Positions 1 to 8,813 of a stretch of DNA of 64,000 bases are shown here, in pieces (position 1 is the first letter of the stretch; each line of letters opens with the position of its first letter). Source of the DNA: G965198795 sp965198795. Its GTDB lineage: Bacteria > Pseudomonadota > Alphaproteobacteria > Rhodospirillales > Casp-alpha2. The stretch spans positions 992,001 to 1,056,000 of the forward strand of contig OZ240674.1 in the NCBI GenBank assembly GCA_965198795.1, read 5' to 3'. Under the pieces are notes generated by a model. It did no database searches. It had not been told where the DNA came from and was given only the letters and a program-made list of their open reading frames with translations. The position numbers and the translations under genes were made by a program.

Positions 1-1
1 T

Positions 2-703
2 CACAAATGCGTCGGCCGTCCCAACTGGGGAAAATCCGACAAGAGCCTCGCCAAGATCAAGGCGGCGCAAGCGCGCATGCGGCTGGACTTCGACGTTTAT
101 CCCTATACGGCGGGTTCCACCATCTTGATGGAGAGTTTTCTGTCCACGTCCGAGCGCACGACCATCACCTGGTCCGCGCCGCATCCTGAAATGACGGGCC
201 GGGATTTCGACGGCGTGGTTGCGGAATGGGGATGTTCGGTCAAGACCGCGGTCGAGCGGTTGAGCCCGGCGGGCGCCATTTATTTCCGCATGGATGAAAA
301 GGAAGTCCGCAAGATCATGGCCCATCCGGGCGCCATGATCGGCAGCGACGGCCTGCCCGTCGACGGCGGCAAGCCGCATCCCCGCCTTTGGGGGACCTTT
401 CCCCGCGTGCTGGGCCGCTATTGCCGCGAGACGAATCTGTACCCGCTAACCGAGGGCGTCCACCGGATGACCGGCAAACCGGCGGCCGTGTTCGGTCTGA
501 AGGACCGGGGCGTGATCCGCGAGGGGGCGCACGCGGACCTCGTTTTGTTCGACGCGGAAACAGTGATCGACATGGCGGATTTCGATGAACCGGAACGCCC
601 CGCCCGTGGCGTCGAGCGCGTCATGGTCGCCGGGGAAACGGTCTGGCGGGACATGCGCTGGACCGGCGCGCGGCCCGGCGGGATGATCGGGCGGGAGGTT
701 TGA
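2..703 (+). CDS. N-acyl-D-amino-acid deacylase (D-aminoacylase), C-terminal part
   Basis: This is the 3' part (about 233 residues) of an amidohydrolase-superfamily enzyme that hydrolyses N-acyl-D-amino acids. The reading frame runs in from the left edge and begins within the family's metal-site motif (HKC then PNWGKS). Downstream it has FDVYPYTAGST, and GSDGLP, whose Asp is the family's catalytic general base, followed by KPHPRLWGTFPRVLGRY. The conserved C-terminal beta-sandwich (GVIREGAHADLVLFD) is complete and ends at a TGA. A strong terminator follows. The N-terminal metal ligands lie outside the window. The family assignment is firm; the exact substrate (D-amino-acid or D-glutamate type) is not decidable. 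Confidence 0.9.
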   Translation, partial: HKCVGRPNWGKSDKSLAKIKAAQARMRLDFDVYPYTAGSTILMESFLSTSERTTITWSAPHPEMTGRDFDGVVAEWGCSVKTAVERLSPAGAIYFRMDEKEVRKIMAHPGAMIGSDGLPVDGGKPHPRLWGTFPRVLGRYCRETNLYPLTEGVHRMTGKPAAVFGLKDRGVIREGAHADLVLFDAETVIDMADFDEPERPARGVERVMVAGETVWRDMRWTGARPGGMIGREV

Positions 704-731
704 CCAACTCGATCCGCTCCAACTAATCGGC

Positions 732-762
732 CCCCGCCGGCGCGCCCGACCGGCGGGGTTTT
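732..762 (+). terminator. Rho-independent terminator after the D-aminoacylase gene
   Basis: Nine-base perfect GC stem (CCCCGCCGG at 732-740 with CCGGCGGGG at 750-758), a 9-nt loop, then TTTT. It lies 29 bases after the stop codon. The T tract is only on the plus strand, so it should mainly stop transcription from the left gene before the convergent gene on the minus strand. Confidence 0.85.
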
Positions 763-771
763 ATCGCCGCG

Positions 772-3239
772 CTACTCGACGTCTTCGACAACACTGGACC
801 GGTCCACTATTTTCGGCAGATTCTCCGCAAGCGCCAGGACGGTGGACGCGGCGCCGCACGCGGCCATGCGGCGGAAGGCGTCTTCATACTCGGCGGCCCC
901 TTCGCCGTCGCCGCCGTTCCCGTCTTGAAGGGAACGAAGCGCGTGCTCGTAACCCAGCATGAGGATTCGCATGCCGAGAATGTACTTCTCGGTCACCACC
1001 TCGCGGGCGACGTCGCCACCCTGCTGGCGACGGTATTGCAAGTGATAGGCGTTGTCGTAATTGATCTTATAGACCACACCCTCCTCTCCCAGGTCTTCGA
1101 TCACGCCGCCGTCGTGCTCGTTGAAGTCCTCGGGCCAACGCTCCACGGCGTACCCGTCAACGTCCCGGCCATCCTTGGTGAGAAGGACGCACTTCGGAAG
1201 CCCAAGCGTCGGAGTTTTTTTCTTAGGTGGTTTGGAAGGCGACGGCGAGGGGTTGGGATTAGGCGCTTGTTCTTCCGTTATCCGCAGAACCAACTCCTCG
1301 CTTTCCACGGCCTCGGCCATTGCGTCATCCTTGAGGCCGATCTTGAAGGTGAATGCGTCCCCAACCGCCAACGCCTCTTCCAACGGCTCGAAGTGGATGG
1401 TCAGCCTTCCGTCATGCAGGCTTTCCCGAATCCCGAATTTCTTCCGCACGCCGTCGTCGATGATGATCCGGCCGGGATTGCCGGCGCGGTTCAAGTAACC
1501 GTTTTCCGCGTCCGTGCGCGCCGCCACCGGGCGCGAACGACCGATCGGCACGTCAAGGCCGTTCTTGTTGAAACGCTCTTCCAGGCGGACGAAGGTCGGG
1601 CTGTATTTGCCCTCGTTCCATTCGCCCCCGCCATTCTCGGAATCCGTTTCATCACCGCCCCGGGCGGGCATATAAATCGTCGGATCACGTTGGGATAGGA
1701 GGCCCGCAAGGTTGCGGTCGGAATCGACCAGCTTTTGGAACAACTCGTTGCTCCCGGCCTTGGATGCGCGCTCCAGTTCCTGTTGAGAGATTTTCTTCTG
1801 GAGTTCCTTCAACGCCGGCGATTCCTTGATCACCGTCTTCACCTTGTCCTGGTAGCGCTCGCCGATAAGGGTGTTGCTGATATGCTCCCGGTCGCCTTTC
1901 CATACTTCTTCGGTATGGGCGGAAAACGTCAATTCGCTGGCGTCAACGAAGACAACCACCCGGTCCTTGAGCGCGGGAAACCCGCACTGCGAGAGATAGC
2001 CGCGCGACTGCTTGAATTGCACTTGGCCGTTGACCGTGTGAAAAACGCGATTGATATTCCGGGGGGCTTTCAACCAGCCCGGAATATCTCGCTTGAGGGG
2101 AATGGCGCTCACCGAAACCTTGCCGATTCCTGGGTCTTCGATGACGCCGACGGAGATTTCATCCTCCCCCGCCGCGTCCTCTTCTTCCTCCTCAAGACCT
2201 TCTTCCTTGTGGGAGCGCAGAAGCAAGAACTTCGTCCCGTGGAAAGGGCGCGGGTCCACACCCTCCGTGCGGGCTTTGCGATATTTTTGAGCGGCCTCGC
2301 GACTTTTTTTGGTCGTGGGTAGCCGCCGGAAGTCCAAAAGCCGGAACGGCAGGATGGTCTCGACCAGATTTTCGTTCAGGGTCTCACGCGGGCCCCTGAA
2401 GCTCAGAAACTTGGAGCCGATCTGATAGTCGAAGAGTTTCACCACCGTGCCGGTTTCGAGCCATCACACTGTCATAGCGCTTGCCGGTCATGGTGTGAAA
2501 CGGGTGCAGATAGTCGCTATCGAAGGAGGGAATGCCCGTTTTTCTTGGGATGAAGTATTCGGCCACCGGCAAGTTATCGCCGTCATCTGGACGGCGGCGC
2601 ATGAGCGTCCACGCCCAGCCGCTCTCGCCATCGTAACGGCGAGACACGATCAGCTTGAACCAGCGCCGTCCGCAGTACCGCAGCACTCCGGACGACCCCA
2701 TGTTGTACTTGCCTTGGACGAAGGGAATGCTCTTCTTGTTCCCGGCGCTGAGGGACAAGAAGGTGTCTTCAAAGTTCTCGCCTCGCTGTCCCTCGCCATT
2801 ATCGACGAAGGTGTAGCAGGGCCACCCCTTCTTTTTTGGACTTGGCGCCGGTGATACCGATGACGAGGTTCTTCTCGGCGAATTCCCGCAACCATTTGTC
2901 TTTCGGATCAAGATTGACCAGCTTGCCGCCCCGCAGGTTTTTCACCAGACGGTCCACGGCCTCGTACATGGTCTTCGGCGCGTCGGTCCCTTTGGGGTCA
3001 ACGCCCTTCTGAAACGCGTGCTTCATCAACACCGCGTCAACCATGTTGGTCATGAGTTCGGTGAGCGCCTTGCCGCCGTCCGACGCTTGATTGGACGTCA
3101 CATTAAAATTGGTGTCGCGATCATCGAGCGGCCGCCAGTTATCCCGATCCTTCATTTCCGGGACGGACTCGATGATTTTCTGCACATCCGCCTCGGACTC
3201 CGCGTTTAGAAAACGCAAACAAACATCTTTCGCATCCAT
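772..3239 (-). pseudogene. Large GHKL-type ATPase split by two +1 frameshifts
   Basis: Three minus-strand frames join into one protein of about 820 residues. The first (start at 3239) carries the N box, ELMTNMVDAV with Glu61, Asn65 and Asp68. The second carries the ATP-lid motifs FVDNGEGQ and QGKYNMGSSG. The third (stop at 772) holds a long C-terminal region with a Pro/Ser/Lys-rich linker and an acidic tail. The frame moves by +1 near 2836 (after an A6 run) and again near 2440 (between MA and ETGTVVKLFDY). The motifs are those of the Hsp90/MutL/histidine-kinase ATP fold, but there is no histidine-kinase phosphoacceptor domain. Function is unknown; similar stand-alone ATPases occur in restriction and defence loci. 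It lies 25 bases downstream of the small gene at 3265-3495 and is probably co-transcribed with it. Either this is a recent pseudogene or there are two indel errors. Confidence 0.75.
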
Positions 3240-3264
3240 TCCGGTCCACTCCGCCCCTGGATGT

Positions 3265-3495
3265 TCAATCGAGCGTAAAAGCGCCCTTCCCGTCCGATTT
3301 GGACGCCATATCGAAGCGTTTCTGACAGGCGTTTAGCTCTTCTTGGAGAGCCTTGAAAATCTTCGCCACGTCTTCATCAGTGAAGTCGTAGTTCGACCTG
3401 TTAGAGAGATTGCCGATAAGGTTTATGCATTTAATCGTTCTGTTTACGCGCTTGGTGGCTAGTTTGACGAATTTTTCACGGCCCAGAGAACCCAT
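3265..3495 (-). CDS. Small helical protein upstream of the GHKL ATPase
   Basis: A 76-residue protein of unknown function. The ATG at 3495 was chosen because GGAG lies 8 bases upstream; an open frame extends to 3564 but without a ribosome site. It is rich in Lys and Asn, predicted helical, with the central segment INLIGNLSNRSNYDFTDEDV and no Cys cluster or membrane segment. The gene and its upstream 100 bp are clearly richer in A/T than the flanks, which suggests acquisition. The 25-base gap to the ATPase suggests one transcript. I recall similar small proteins beside large ATP-binding proteins, but no function is known to me. Confidence 0.7.
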   Translation of the reverse strand: MGSLGREKFVKLATKRVNRTIKCINLIGNLSNRSNYDFTDEDVAKIFKALQEELNACQKRFDMASKSDGKGAFTLD

Positions 3496-3564
3496 GTTTT
3501 TGCTCCAATACAAAATTTCCATAATTATGATAAATGCACTCGTACATTTTATAAAATCAACCAT

Positions 3565-3760
3565 TAATTTTGTCGGTTTTTGATGTCTCGACGTGCAAAA
3601 AACGCTTCATGGTCATTGCGGTGGAGATGATATCGAGCTGGCGGGAACAAGCTGCGGCGCGCGCTTAAGACAGCGGCGTCGAGAGTCGCTGCGGCGGACG
3701 GTGTCCACGCGGGATTGGACCGGACGTCAAATGGGTTCCCCGATCCCGGTCATGGCAAGG
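3565..3760. other. Intergenic region without a convincing gene
   Basis: This separates the AT-rich islet from the CaiB gene. I see no conserved coding frame, only the tail of antisense reading frames. The A/T-rich stretch at 3565-3600 probably belongs to the promoter of the small minus-strand gene. Confidence 0.5.
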
Positions 3761-4960
3761 TCAGACCGCTTTTTCGGCGCGGAGCGCCGATATCTCGCCG
3801 TCGCTGTAGCCCAGTTCGGCCAGGATCGCGTCCGTATCCCGGCCCAGCGTCGGCGGCGGACCGCCGGCCGTCAGCGGGGAGCCGTCCAGCCTGACGCCCG
3901 GACGCGCGATGTCGATGTGCGCCCGGTCCGTGCCGGGAACGGCCTCGAAGCGCGCGATCATGCCGCGCTCCGCGATCTGAGGTTCCGCCAACGCTTCCGG
4001 TACGCTCATCACGCGCCCCGCCGGAACGCCGGCCTCGTTGAAAAGGGTTTGCCAATCGGCGGCGGACCTGGCCGCCAGAGCGGCCTCCAGCTCCGCCGTC
4101 AGGGCCGCCCGGTTCTCAAGCCGGGCCTGACGCCCGGAAAACCGCGAATCGGCGATCAGCTCTTCCCGCCCCACAACACGCGCGGCGGCTTCGAACTGTT
4201 CCTGTTTATTGGCCGCGATGTTGATCAGGCCGTCGCCTGTCCTGAAGGTTCCGCTAGGGCTGGCGGTGAAGTTGTGGTTGCCCATGGGCTGGGGTTCTTC
4301 GCCCGTCACCAAATGGTTCGAAAGGACCCAGCCCATGGTGGACATCACCGCCTCCAGCATGGACACGTCGATGAAGGCGCCGCGCGCTTCCCTGGGCGCG
4401 GCCAAGGCGGACGCGATGGCGAAGGCCGCCGTCATGCCGCCGACCGTGTCGGCCACCGGATAACCCACGCGGCAGGGGGCGGTCTCCGGGGCGCCTGTGA
4501 TGCTCATGACGCCCGACATGCCCTGGATGATCTGATCATAGGCCGGCAGGCTGCGAAGCGGCCCGTCTTGGCCGAAGCCGGAAATCGCGCAATAGATCAG
4601 GTTGGGCTTGACGGCTTTAAGAACGTCGTAGCCGACGCCCAGCCTGTCCATCACGCCGGGGCGGAAATTCTCCACCACGACGCGGGCCGTGGCGGCGAGT
4701 TCCTTGAACACGCGCTTTCCGGACGCGGCTTTCATGTTGATGGTGATGGAGCGCTTGCCGGAATTCTGCGCCAGGAAAGAGACGCCCATCTTTTTCGCGT
4801 TCAGGTCCGGGTCGGCCCCCAGCCGCCGGGCGAGGTCGCCGGCGCCCGGGACTTCCACCTTGATGACGTCCGCCCCCATATGCGCCAGTTGATGACAGCA
4901 GAACGGTCCCGCCAACACGTTGGTTAGATCAAGAATTCGAACGCCTTGCAGCGGTTTCAT
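3761..4960 (-). CDS. CaiB/BaiF family III CoA-transferase (TRAP-linked)
   Basis: About 399 residues, the normal length for a family III (formyl-CoA transferase-like) enzyme that moves CoA between carboxylic acids through aspartyl-CoA anhydrides. It opens with LQGVRILDLTNVLAGPFC, has the GADVIKVE motif, ENFRPG, and the catalytic Asp in LPAYDQIIQGMSG (about residue 142). The ATG at 4960 is preferred to a GTG one codon upstream. It starts 13 bases after the dctM stop, so it is the last gene of dctPQM-caiB. The context suggests it activates the acid the transporter brings in. The substrate pair cannot be read from sequence. Confidence 0.88.
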   Translation of the reverse strand: MKPLQGVRILDLTNVLAGPFCCHQLAHMGADVIKVEVPGAGDLARRLGADPDLNAKKMGVSFLAQNSGKRSITINMKAASGKRVFKELAATARVVVENFRPGVMDRLGVGYDVLKAVKPNLIYCAISGFGQDGPLRSLPAYDQIIQGMSGVMSITGAPETAPCRVGYPVADTVGGMTAAFAIASALAAPREARGAFIDVSMLEAVMSTMGWVLSNHLVTGEEPQPMGNHNFTASPSGTFRTGDGLINIAANKQEQFEAAARVVGREELIADSRFSGRQARLENRAALTAELEAALAARSAADWQTLFNEAGVPAGRVMSVPEALAEPQIAERGMIARFEAVPGTDRAHIDIARPGVRLDGSPLTAGGPPPTLGRDTDAILAELGYSDGEISALRAEKAV

Positions 4961-4973
4961 CACGGCGGCCTCG

Positions 4974-6245
4974 TCAAAGTAACCGGGGAACGCCCAACGC
5001 GAGATCCTGCCAGAACCAGAGCACGGCGGCCGTGCACAGCATCATGACGGCGAAGGGCCAGGCGCCCTTGACGACGTCCTCCAGTCTGGCCTTTCCCACC
5101 GCCTGGATGACGAACAGGTTGAGCCCGACGGGCGGCGTGATCAGCGCGGTTTCGATCAGGATGACGAAAAAGATGCCGAACCAGACCGGATCGACGCCCA
5201 TCGCCTCCAGACTCGGGAACAGAACCGGCGCCATGATCAGCAGCATGGAGAGCGCTTCCAGGAAGAAGCCGATGAACAACAACACCAGACCGACCGCCAG
5301 AATGAACAAATGCGGGCTGGAGACATTCGACGTGATCAGTTCCGAAATGCTCTGCGGGATCAGGTACAGGGTGATGGCGTAGGAGAATACTTTCGCCCCG
5401 ATGATGATCAGGAAGATCATGACCGTCGTCACCATGGCGTGGTGGGCGGCGTCCTTGATCTTCTCCCAATTCATGCGGCCCATGGCGAAGGTGATGGCCA
5501 GCGCCAGCACAAATCCGACGCCGGCGCTTTCCGACGGCGTGGCGATCCCGGCGTAGATGGAGCCGATAATCGCGGCGGCGAGCAGAACGGTGGGCGACGC
5601 CATAAGGGTGGCGCGCCGGCGTTCCGTCCAGCTGGCCTTGGGGACGGGCGTGTAACCGCCGCCGATGCCGGAATACGCGACGCCGTATATGACGAACACC
5701 CCGGCCAGGAACAGCCCCGGCCCGACGCCCGCCTTGAACAGGGTCGGGATGGAGGTTTCCGTCACCACCCCGAAGATGATGAGCGGGATGGACGGCGGGA
5801 TCAGGATGCCGAGCGTTCCGCCCGCGGCCAGCATGCCCAGCGTGAACGGGCGGTCATAACCGCGCTTCTCCATTTCCGGGATGGCGACGGTGCCGATGGT
5901 GGCGGCGGTCGCGACGGATGAGCCTGAAATGGCCGCGAACAAGGCGCAGGACACGATCGTCGCGACGCCCAGACCGCCGGGCCAGTGACCGACCCAGCTC
6001 TGCACTGCGGCGAACAGGTCCTTGCCGACGCCGCCCCGCAGCAGGACGTTCGACATCAAGAGGAACATGGGGACGGCCAACAGCTCGAAGCTGTCCATGG
6101 CGCCGTACAGGCGCTGCGGCACGCCGACAAGCGGAAAGCCCTTCCAGATCAGCAGAAAGACGCCCAGCGAGCCAAGGGCGAAGGCGACGGGCACACGCAG
6201 CAGCAACAGTCCGGCGAGACCGCTCAGGATCAGAATGGACTCCAT
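4974..6245 (-). CDS. dctM: TRAP transporter large permease subunit, DctM family
   Basis: A 423-residue, very hydrophobic inner-membrane protein with about 12 membrane segments. It has family signatures SSVATAATIGTVAIPEME and GILIPPSIPLIIFG, and a C-terminal LITPPVGLNLFVIQ. DctM forms the ion-coupled translocation pathway of tripartite ATP-independent periplasmic transporters. It starts 3 bases after the dctQ stop. Length is typical and no defect is visible. Confidence 0.93.
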   Translation of the reverse strand: MESILILSGLAGLLLLRVPVAFALGSLGVFLLIWKGFPLVGVPQRLYGAMDSFELLAVPMFLLMSNVLLRGGVGKDLFAAVQSWVGHWPGGLGVATIVSCALFAAISGSSVATAATIGTVAIPEMEKRGYDRPFTLGMLAAGGTLGILIPPSIPLIIFGVVTETSIPTLFKAGVGPGLFLAGVFVIYGVAYSGIGGGYTPVPKASWTERRRATLMASPTVLLAAAIIGSIYAGIATPSESAGVGFVLALAITFAMGRMNWEKIKDAAHHAMVTTVMIFLIIIGAKVFSYAITLYLIPQSISELITSNVSSPHLFILAVGLVLLFIGFFLEALSMLLIMAPVLFPSLEAMGVDPVWFGIFFVILIETALITPPVGLNLFVIQAVGKARLEDVVKGAWPFAVMMLCTAAVLWFWQDLALGVPRLL

Positions 6246-6248
6246 GGC

Positions 6249-6752
6249 TCAGACCTGCTCGCGCGCCTTGGCGACCGGAACGCCGGTCGTCCAGACGCGG
6301 ATGATTTCGGTGATCGATTGAACGGCCATCCAGCCGAAACCAACCCAGAGAGAGGCGTGCGTCAGCCATTTTGGCGGAGCCAAAAAGGAGTCCGTGGTGT
6401 GTCCGGCCAGCGTCGCCTTGAGCCAGAGGTCATAACCGTACTTGGCCGTCACACAGCAGAACACCAAAATCATAAGCATGGCGAACGTCTCGGCGATCTT
6501 GCGCCGAAGGGTTCCGGCGTCCTTGAAAAAGACGTCGATCAGAATCAGTTCGCGGTGCTTGAGGGTGTGGGCGCCGGCGATGAACGTCGCCCAAATCTGG
6601 AAAATGCGCGACACCTCATCGACCCAGATCGTGGGGGCGGTGAAGACGTAGCGCATCACCACCTCGAAGGCGACGAACAGGCCGATGGCGAAGAACATCC
6701 AGGCCGCCAGACCGCCTGTCAAGTCGGTGATTTGATCGATTAGCCGCACCAT
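6249..6752 (-). CDS. dctQ: TRAP transporter small permease subunit, DctQ family
   Basis: A 167-residue protein with four predicted membrane segments and the family feature WVDEVSRIFQIWATFIAGA. In TRAP systems the small subunit supports the large permease and docks the binding protein. It lies between dctP and dctM on the minus strand, separated from dctP by 175 bases holding a GC-rich hairpin. Weakly conserved as a family; assignment rests on both topology and position. Confidence 0.88.
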   Translation of the reverse strand: MVRLIDQITDLTGGLAAWMFFAIGLFVAFEVVMRYVFTAPTIWVDEVSRIFQIWATFIAGAHTLKHRELILIDVFFKDAGTLRRKIAETFAMLMILVFCCVTAKYGYDLWLKATLAGHTTDSFLAPPKWLTHASLWVGFGWMAVQSITEIIRVWTTGVPVAKAREQV

Positions 6753-6871
6753 GACCGGCGCCCTCCCTCGGCCAGGATATTCAACGGGATATTCAACAGG
6801 GAAGAACAGAAAGACCGTTCCCTCCCCGCCGTCATGTCCGCCCGCGCGGACATCCGGGCCGCCTCCACCGC

Positions 6872-6890
6872 CCCCGGCTCTTCGCCGGGG
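6872..6890. promoter_or_regulatory. GC-rich hairpin between dctP and dctQ
   Basis: Inverted repeat CCCCGGC-TCTTC-GCCGGGG, a 7-bp stem with a 5-nt loop and no T tract on either side. It sits between the binding protein gene and the two permease genes. Such hairpins often cause partial termination or protect the upstream message, so that the binding protein is made in excess. That role is inferred here. Confidence 0.45.
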
Positions 6891-6927
6891 AACGATGGGG
6901 CCGGGAGGAACCGCCGCGCGGCGCGGC

Positions 6928-7908
6928 CTACTTGGCCGCCGCTATCACGTCGGCGGCGGTCTTTCCGCCGTTTTTGATGAAGCGCTCAACGACCGGCGCG
7001 GTGGCCTCGCGCCATTTCGCCCGCTCCGCGTCCGTCAACTCAATGACGTTCATCTTGGTCTTCAGGAACTCCAGCGCTTCCGCCTCGATGGCGAAGATTT
7101 TGCCGCGAAGCTCCCTTTCGACCTTCAGGCCGCACTCGTTGACGACCTTCCGCTTGTCGGCGCTCAGCGATTGATAGAAGTCCTCGTTCATCACCGCGAC
7201 GAACTCGATGTCGCTGTCGAAGGTGAGCGTCATGTTCGGCATGACCTCGTAGAGTTTCCGCGATTTGGCGCCGGTAAGGCCGGTGACGCCGGCGTCCACG
7301 GCCCCCTGCTGATAGGCCAGGAACTGTTTGGAGCCGGACATCAGGGTCGGCGCGCCGCCCAGGGCCTCGACGGTCCAGCCCAGCAGCTTGCCGAACGTCC
7401 GGACCTTTTTGTCCTTGACGTCGGCGGGAACACGGATGGGCTCTTTAGAAAGATAAATGGTGCGTCCGAACGCCTGCCACCACAGAACGCGGGCGCCGGT
7501 TTGCTTCAGAACGGCCTCGTCCAATATCTTCCGTACGCTGGAGCCCGGCGCCGTCGCTTTTTTCACCTTGGCTTGCGAATCGAGCAGAAACGGAACGTAA
7601 ATCGCGTCAACGGCCGGAACCGCGCCGGCGAAACGGGTGAGGGACGCCGTGCCCATTTCAATGGCGCCGGAGCCGACGGCCTCGGGCACCTGTTTATCCG
7701 TATAAAGCTGCGCGGACGGAAAAATTTGCACCTTCAGGTCCTTGTTGTTCGTTTCGACGCACTGCTTCCAGGCGTTCAGGTTAACGCCCAGCGGGTGTTT
7801 CAAGGGCAGTTGAAGGGTTACGCGGATGGTTTCGGCGGACGCGCCCCGCGCGCCGAGTGCGACAAGGGCGGCTGCGGCGCCCGCCATCAAGGCCTGACGG
7901 AATTTCAT
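6928..7908 (-). CDS. dctP: TRAP transporter substrate-binding protein, DctP family
   Basis: A 326-residue periplasmic solute receptor. The ATG at 7908 has GGAG about 10 bases upstream and gives a clean signal peptide (residues 1-26, LVALGARGASA then E). An in-frame extension to 8367 is spurious because it crosses the iclR relic. Family motifs include ETIRVTLQLPLKHPLGVNL, and a mid-region Arg (GRTIYLSKEPIRVPADV) where the carboxylate-binding Arg is expected. It is the first gene of dctPQM-caiB. The ligand is unknown, probably a monocarboxylate or similar organic acid. Confidence 0.92.
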   Translation of the reverse strand: MKFRQALMAGAAAALVALGARGASAETIRVTLQLPLKHPLGVNLNAWKQCVETNNKDLKVQIFPSAQLYTDKQVPEAVGSGAIEMGTASLTRFAGAVPAVDAIYVPFLLDSQAKVKKATAPGSSVRKILDEAVLKQTGARVLWWQAFGRTIYLSKEPIRVPADVKDKKVRTFGKLLGWTVEALGGAPTLMSGSKQFLAYQQGAVDAGVTGLTGAKSRKLYEVMPNMTLTFDSDIEFVAVMNEDFYQSLSADKRKVVNECGLKVERELRGKIFAIEAEALEFLKTKMNVIELTDAERAKWREATAPVVERFIKNGGKTAADVIAAAK

Positions 7909-8058
7909 TGCAATGGTACTCCACAAATGGCCGCTTCGCGCGGCTCGACAAGGATGATTTTGGCTGCCCTGTTGGACAGAGACATATTCTTTATGAAACG
8001 CCAATGGTAAAGTAAAGCCCGACGGGAGAGCCGGATAGCCCGGGACAGGGGTGAAGCG

Positions 8059-8561
8059 GTGGAACGGGCGCTGACACTGCTCGACGCGTTCACGGCGGAA
8101 AAAGACGCCTTGACCTTGGCGCGGCTCGCCGAGCGGACGGGTTTTTACAAGAGCGCTATTCTGCGGCTGGCCGGGTCGCTTGAGCGGGTCGGTTATCTGA
8201 CGCGCGACGGCGCCGGGATTTTCCGGCTGGGTCCGAGCTTGTGGCGATTGGGCGGGCTTTACCAGCGGGATTTCTAGTTCGGCGCGTTGATCCGCACCGC
8301 CCTTCGCCGGCTTCGGGACGCCACGGGCGAAACCGCGTCTTTCTATGTGCGCGGCGGCGGCGCGCATGTGTCTTTAACCGGGTGAATTCAAGGCAGGCGG
8401 TGAGGCATCACCTGAACGAAGGCGCGCGCCTGCCGCTGGAACGGGGGGCGCTTTCCGTCTCCGGCCTTCTCATGCGATTAAACGGCGACTGCATCGGGCA
8501 TGGGCTCGATATGCTGAAACGCGAGGCGGCGGCGTTGGAACGCGGCCAGCAGAGCGCGTGA
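8059..8561 (+). pseudogene. IclR-family transcriptional regulator, inactivated
   Basis: The winged-helix part is readable from a GTG at 8059 (VERALTLLDAF ... LARLAERTGFYKSAILRLAGSLERVGYL). An in-frame TAG at 8275 interrupts it; translation of the remainder continues the effector domain (LIRTALRRLRDATGETASFYVR), then the frame shifts near 8375 into VNSRQAVRHHLNEGARLPLERG and the C-terminal half is lost. With at least two lesions and a truncation, this is a real pseudogene rather than one sequencing error. It is divergent from dctP, the usual position for the regulator of a TRAP/CoA-transferase operon. Confidence 0.85.
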
Positions 8562-8637
8562 GTCCCGCCGCCGCTCCACGGCGCCGTTCCGGCGCGCCGC
8601 AAAGCCCGCCGCGCCCCGCTAGTCACGGCCTCTGATT

Positions 8638-8666
8638 TTTGCTATCCTGGTTTGTAAGTTTATAAT
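8638..8666 (+). promoter_or_regulatory. Candidate sigma-70 promoter for the periplasmic binding protein
   Basis: A perfect TATAAT at 8661-8666 with a weak -35 (TTTGCT, 8638-8643) at 17-base spacing. The leader to the start codon at 8814 would be about 140 nt. Confidence 0.45.
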
Positions 8667-8813
8667 GGGTTGTTTTTCGCCCTCTCTTAAATCACGCGCG
8701 CCCCGCCGAGGCGGGAAGTTAACCGCGTGGTCAACGTAAAACCTTTCACGTTCGAAGGATCGGCGTCAAGGAACTTGGCGAGTTGTAAAATCAACCATCG
8801 GGAGTATTTCAGA

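Noticed and set aside
772..3239. Programmed frameshifting in the GHKL ATPase
   Set aside because: Two separate +1 shifts without recognised slippery sites or stimulatory structures are more likely mutations or sequencing indels.
3593..4927. Long open frame (444 codons) antisense to caiB
   Set aside because: It is a shadow of the GC-rich caiB gene, with no domain or ribosome site.
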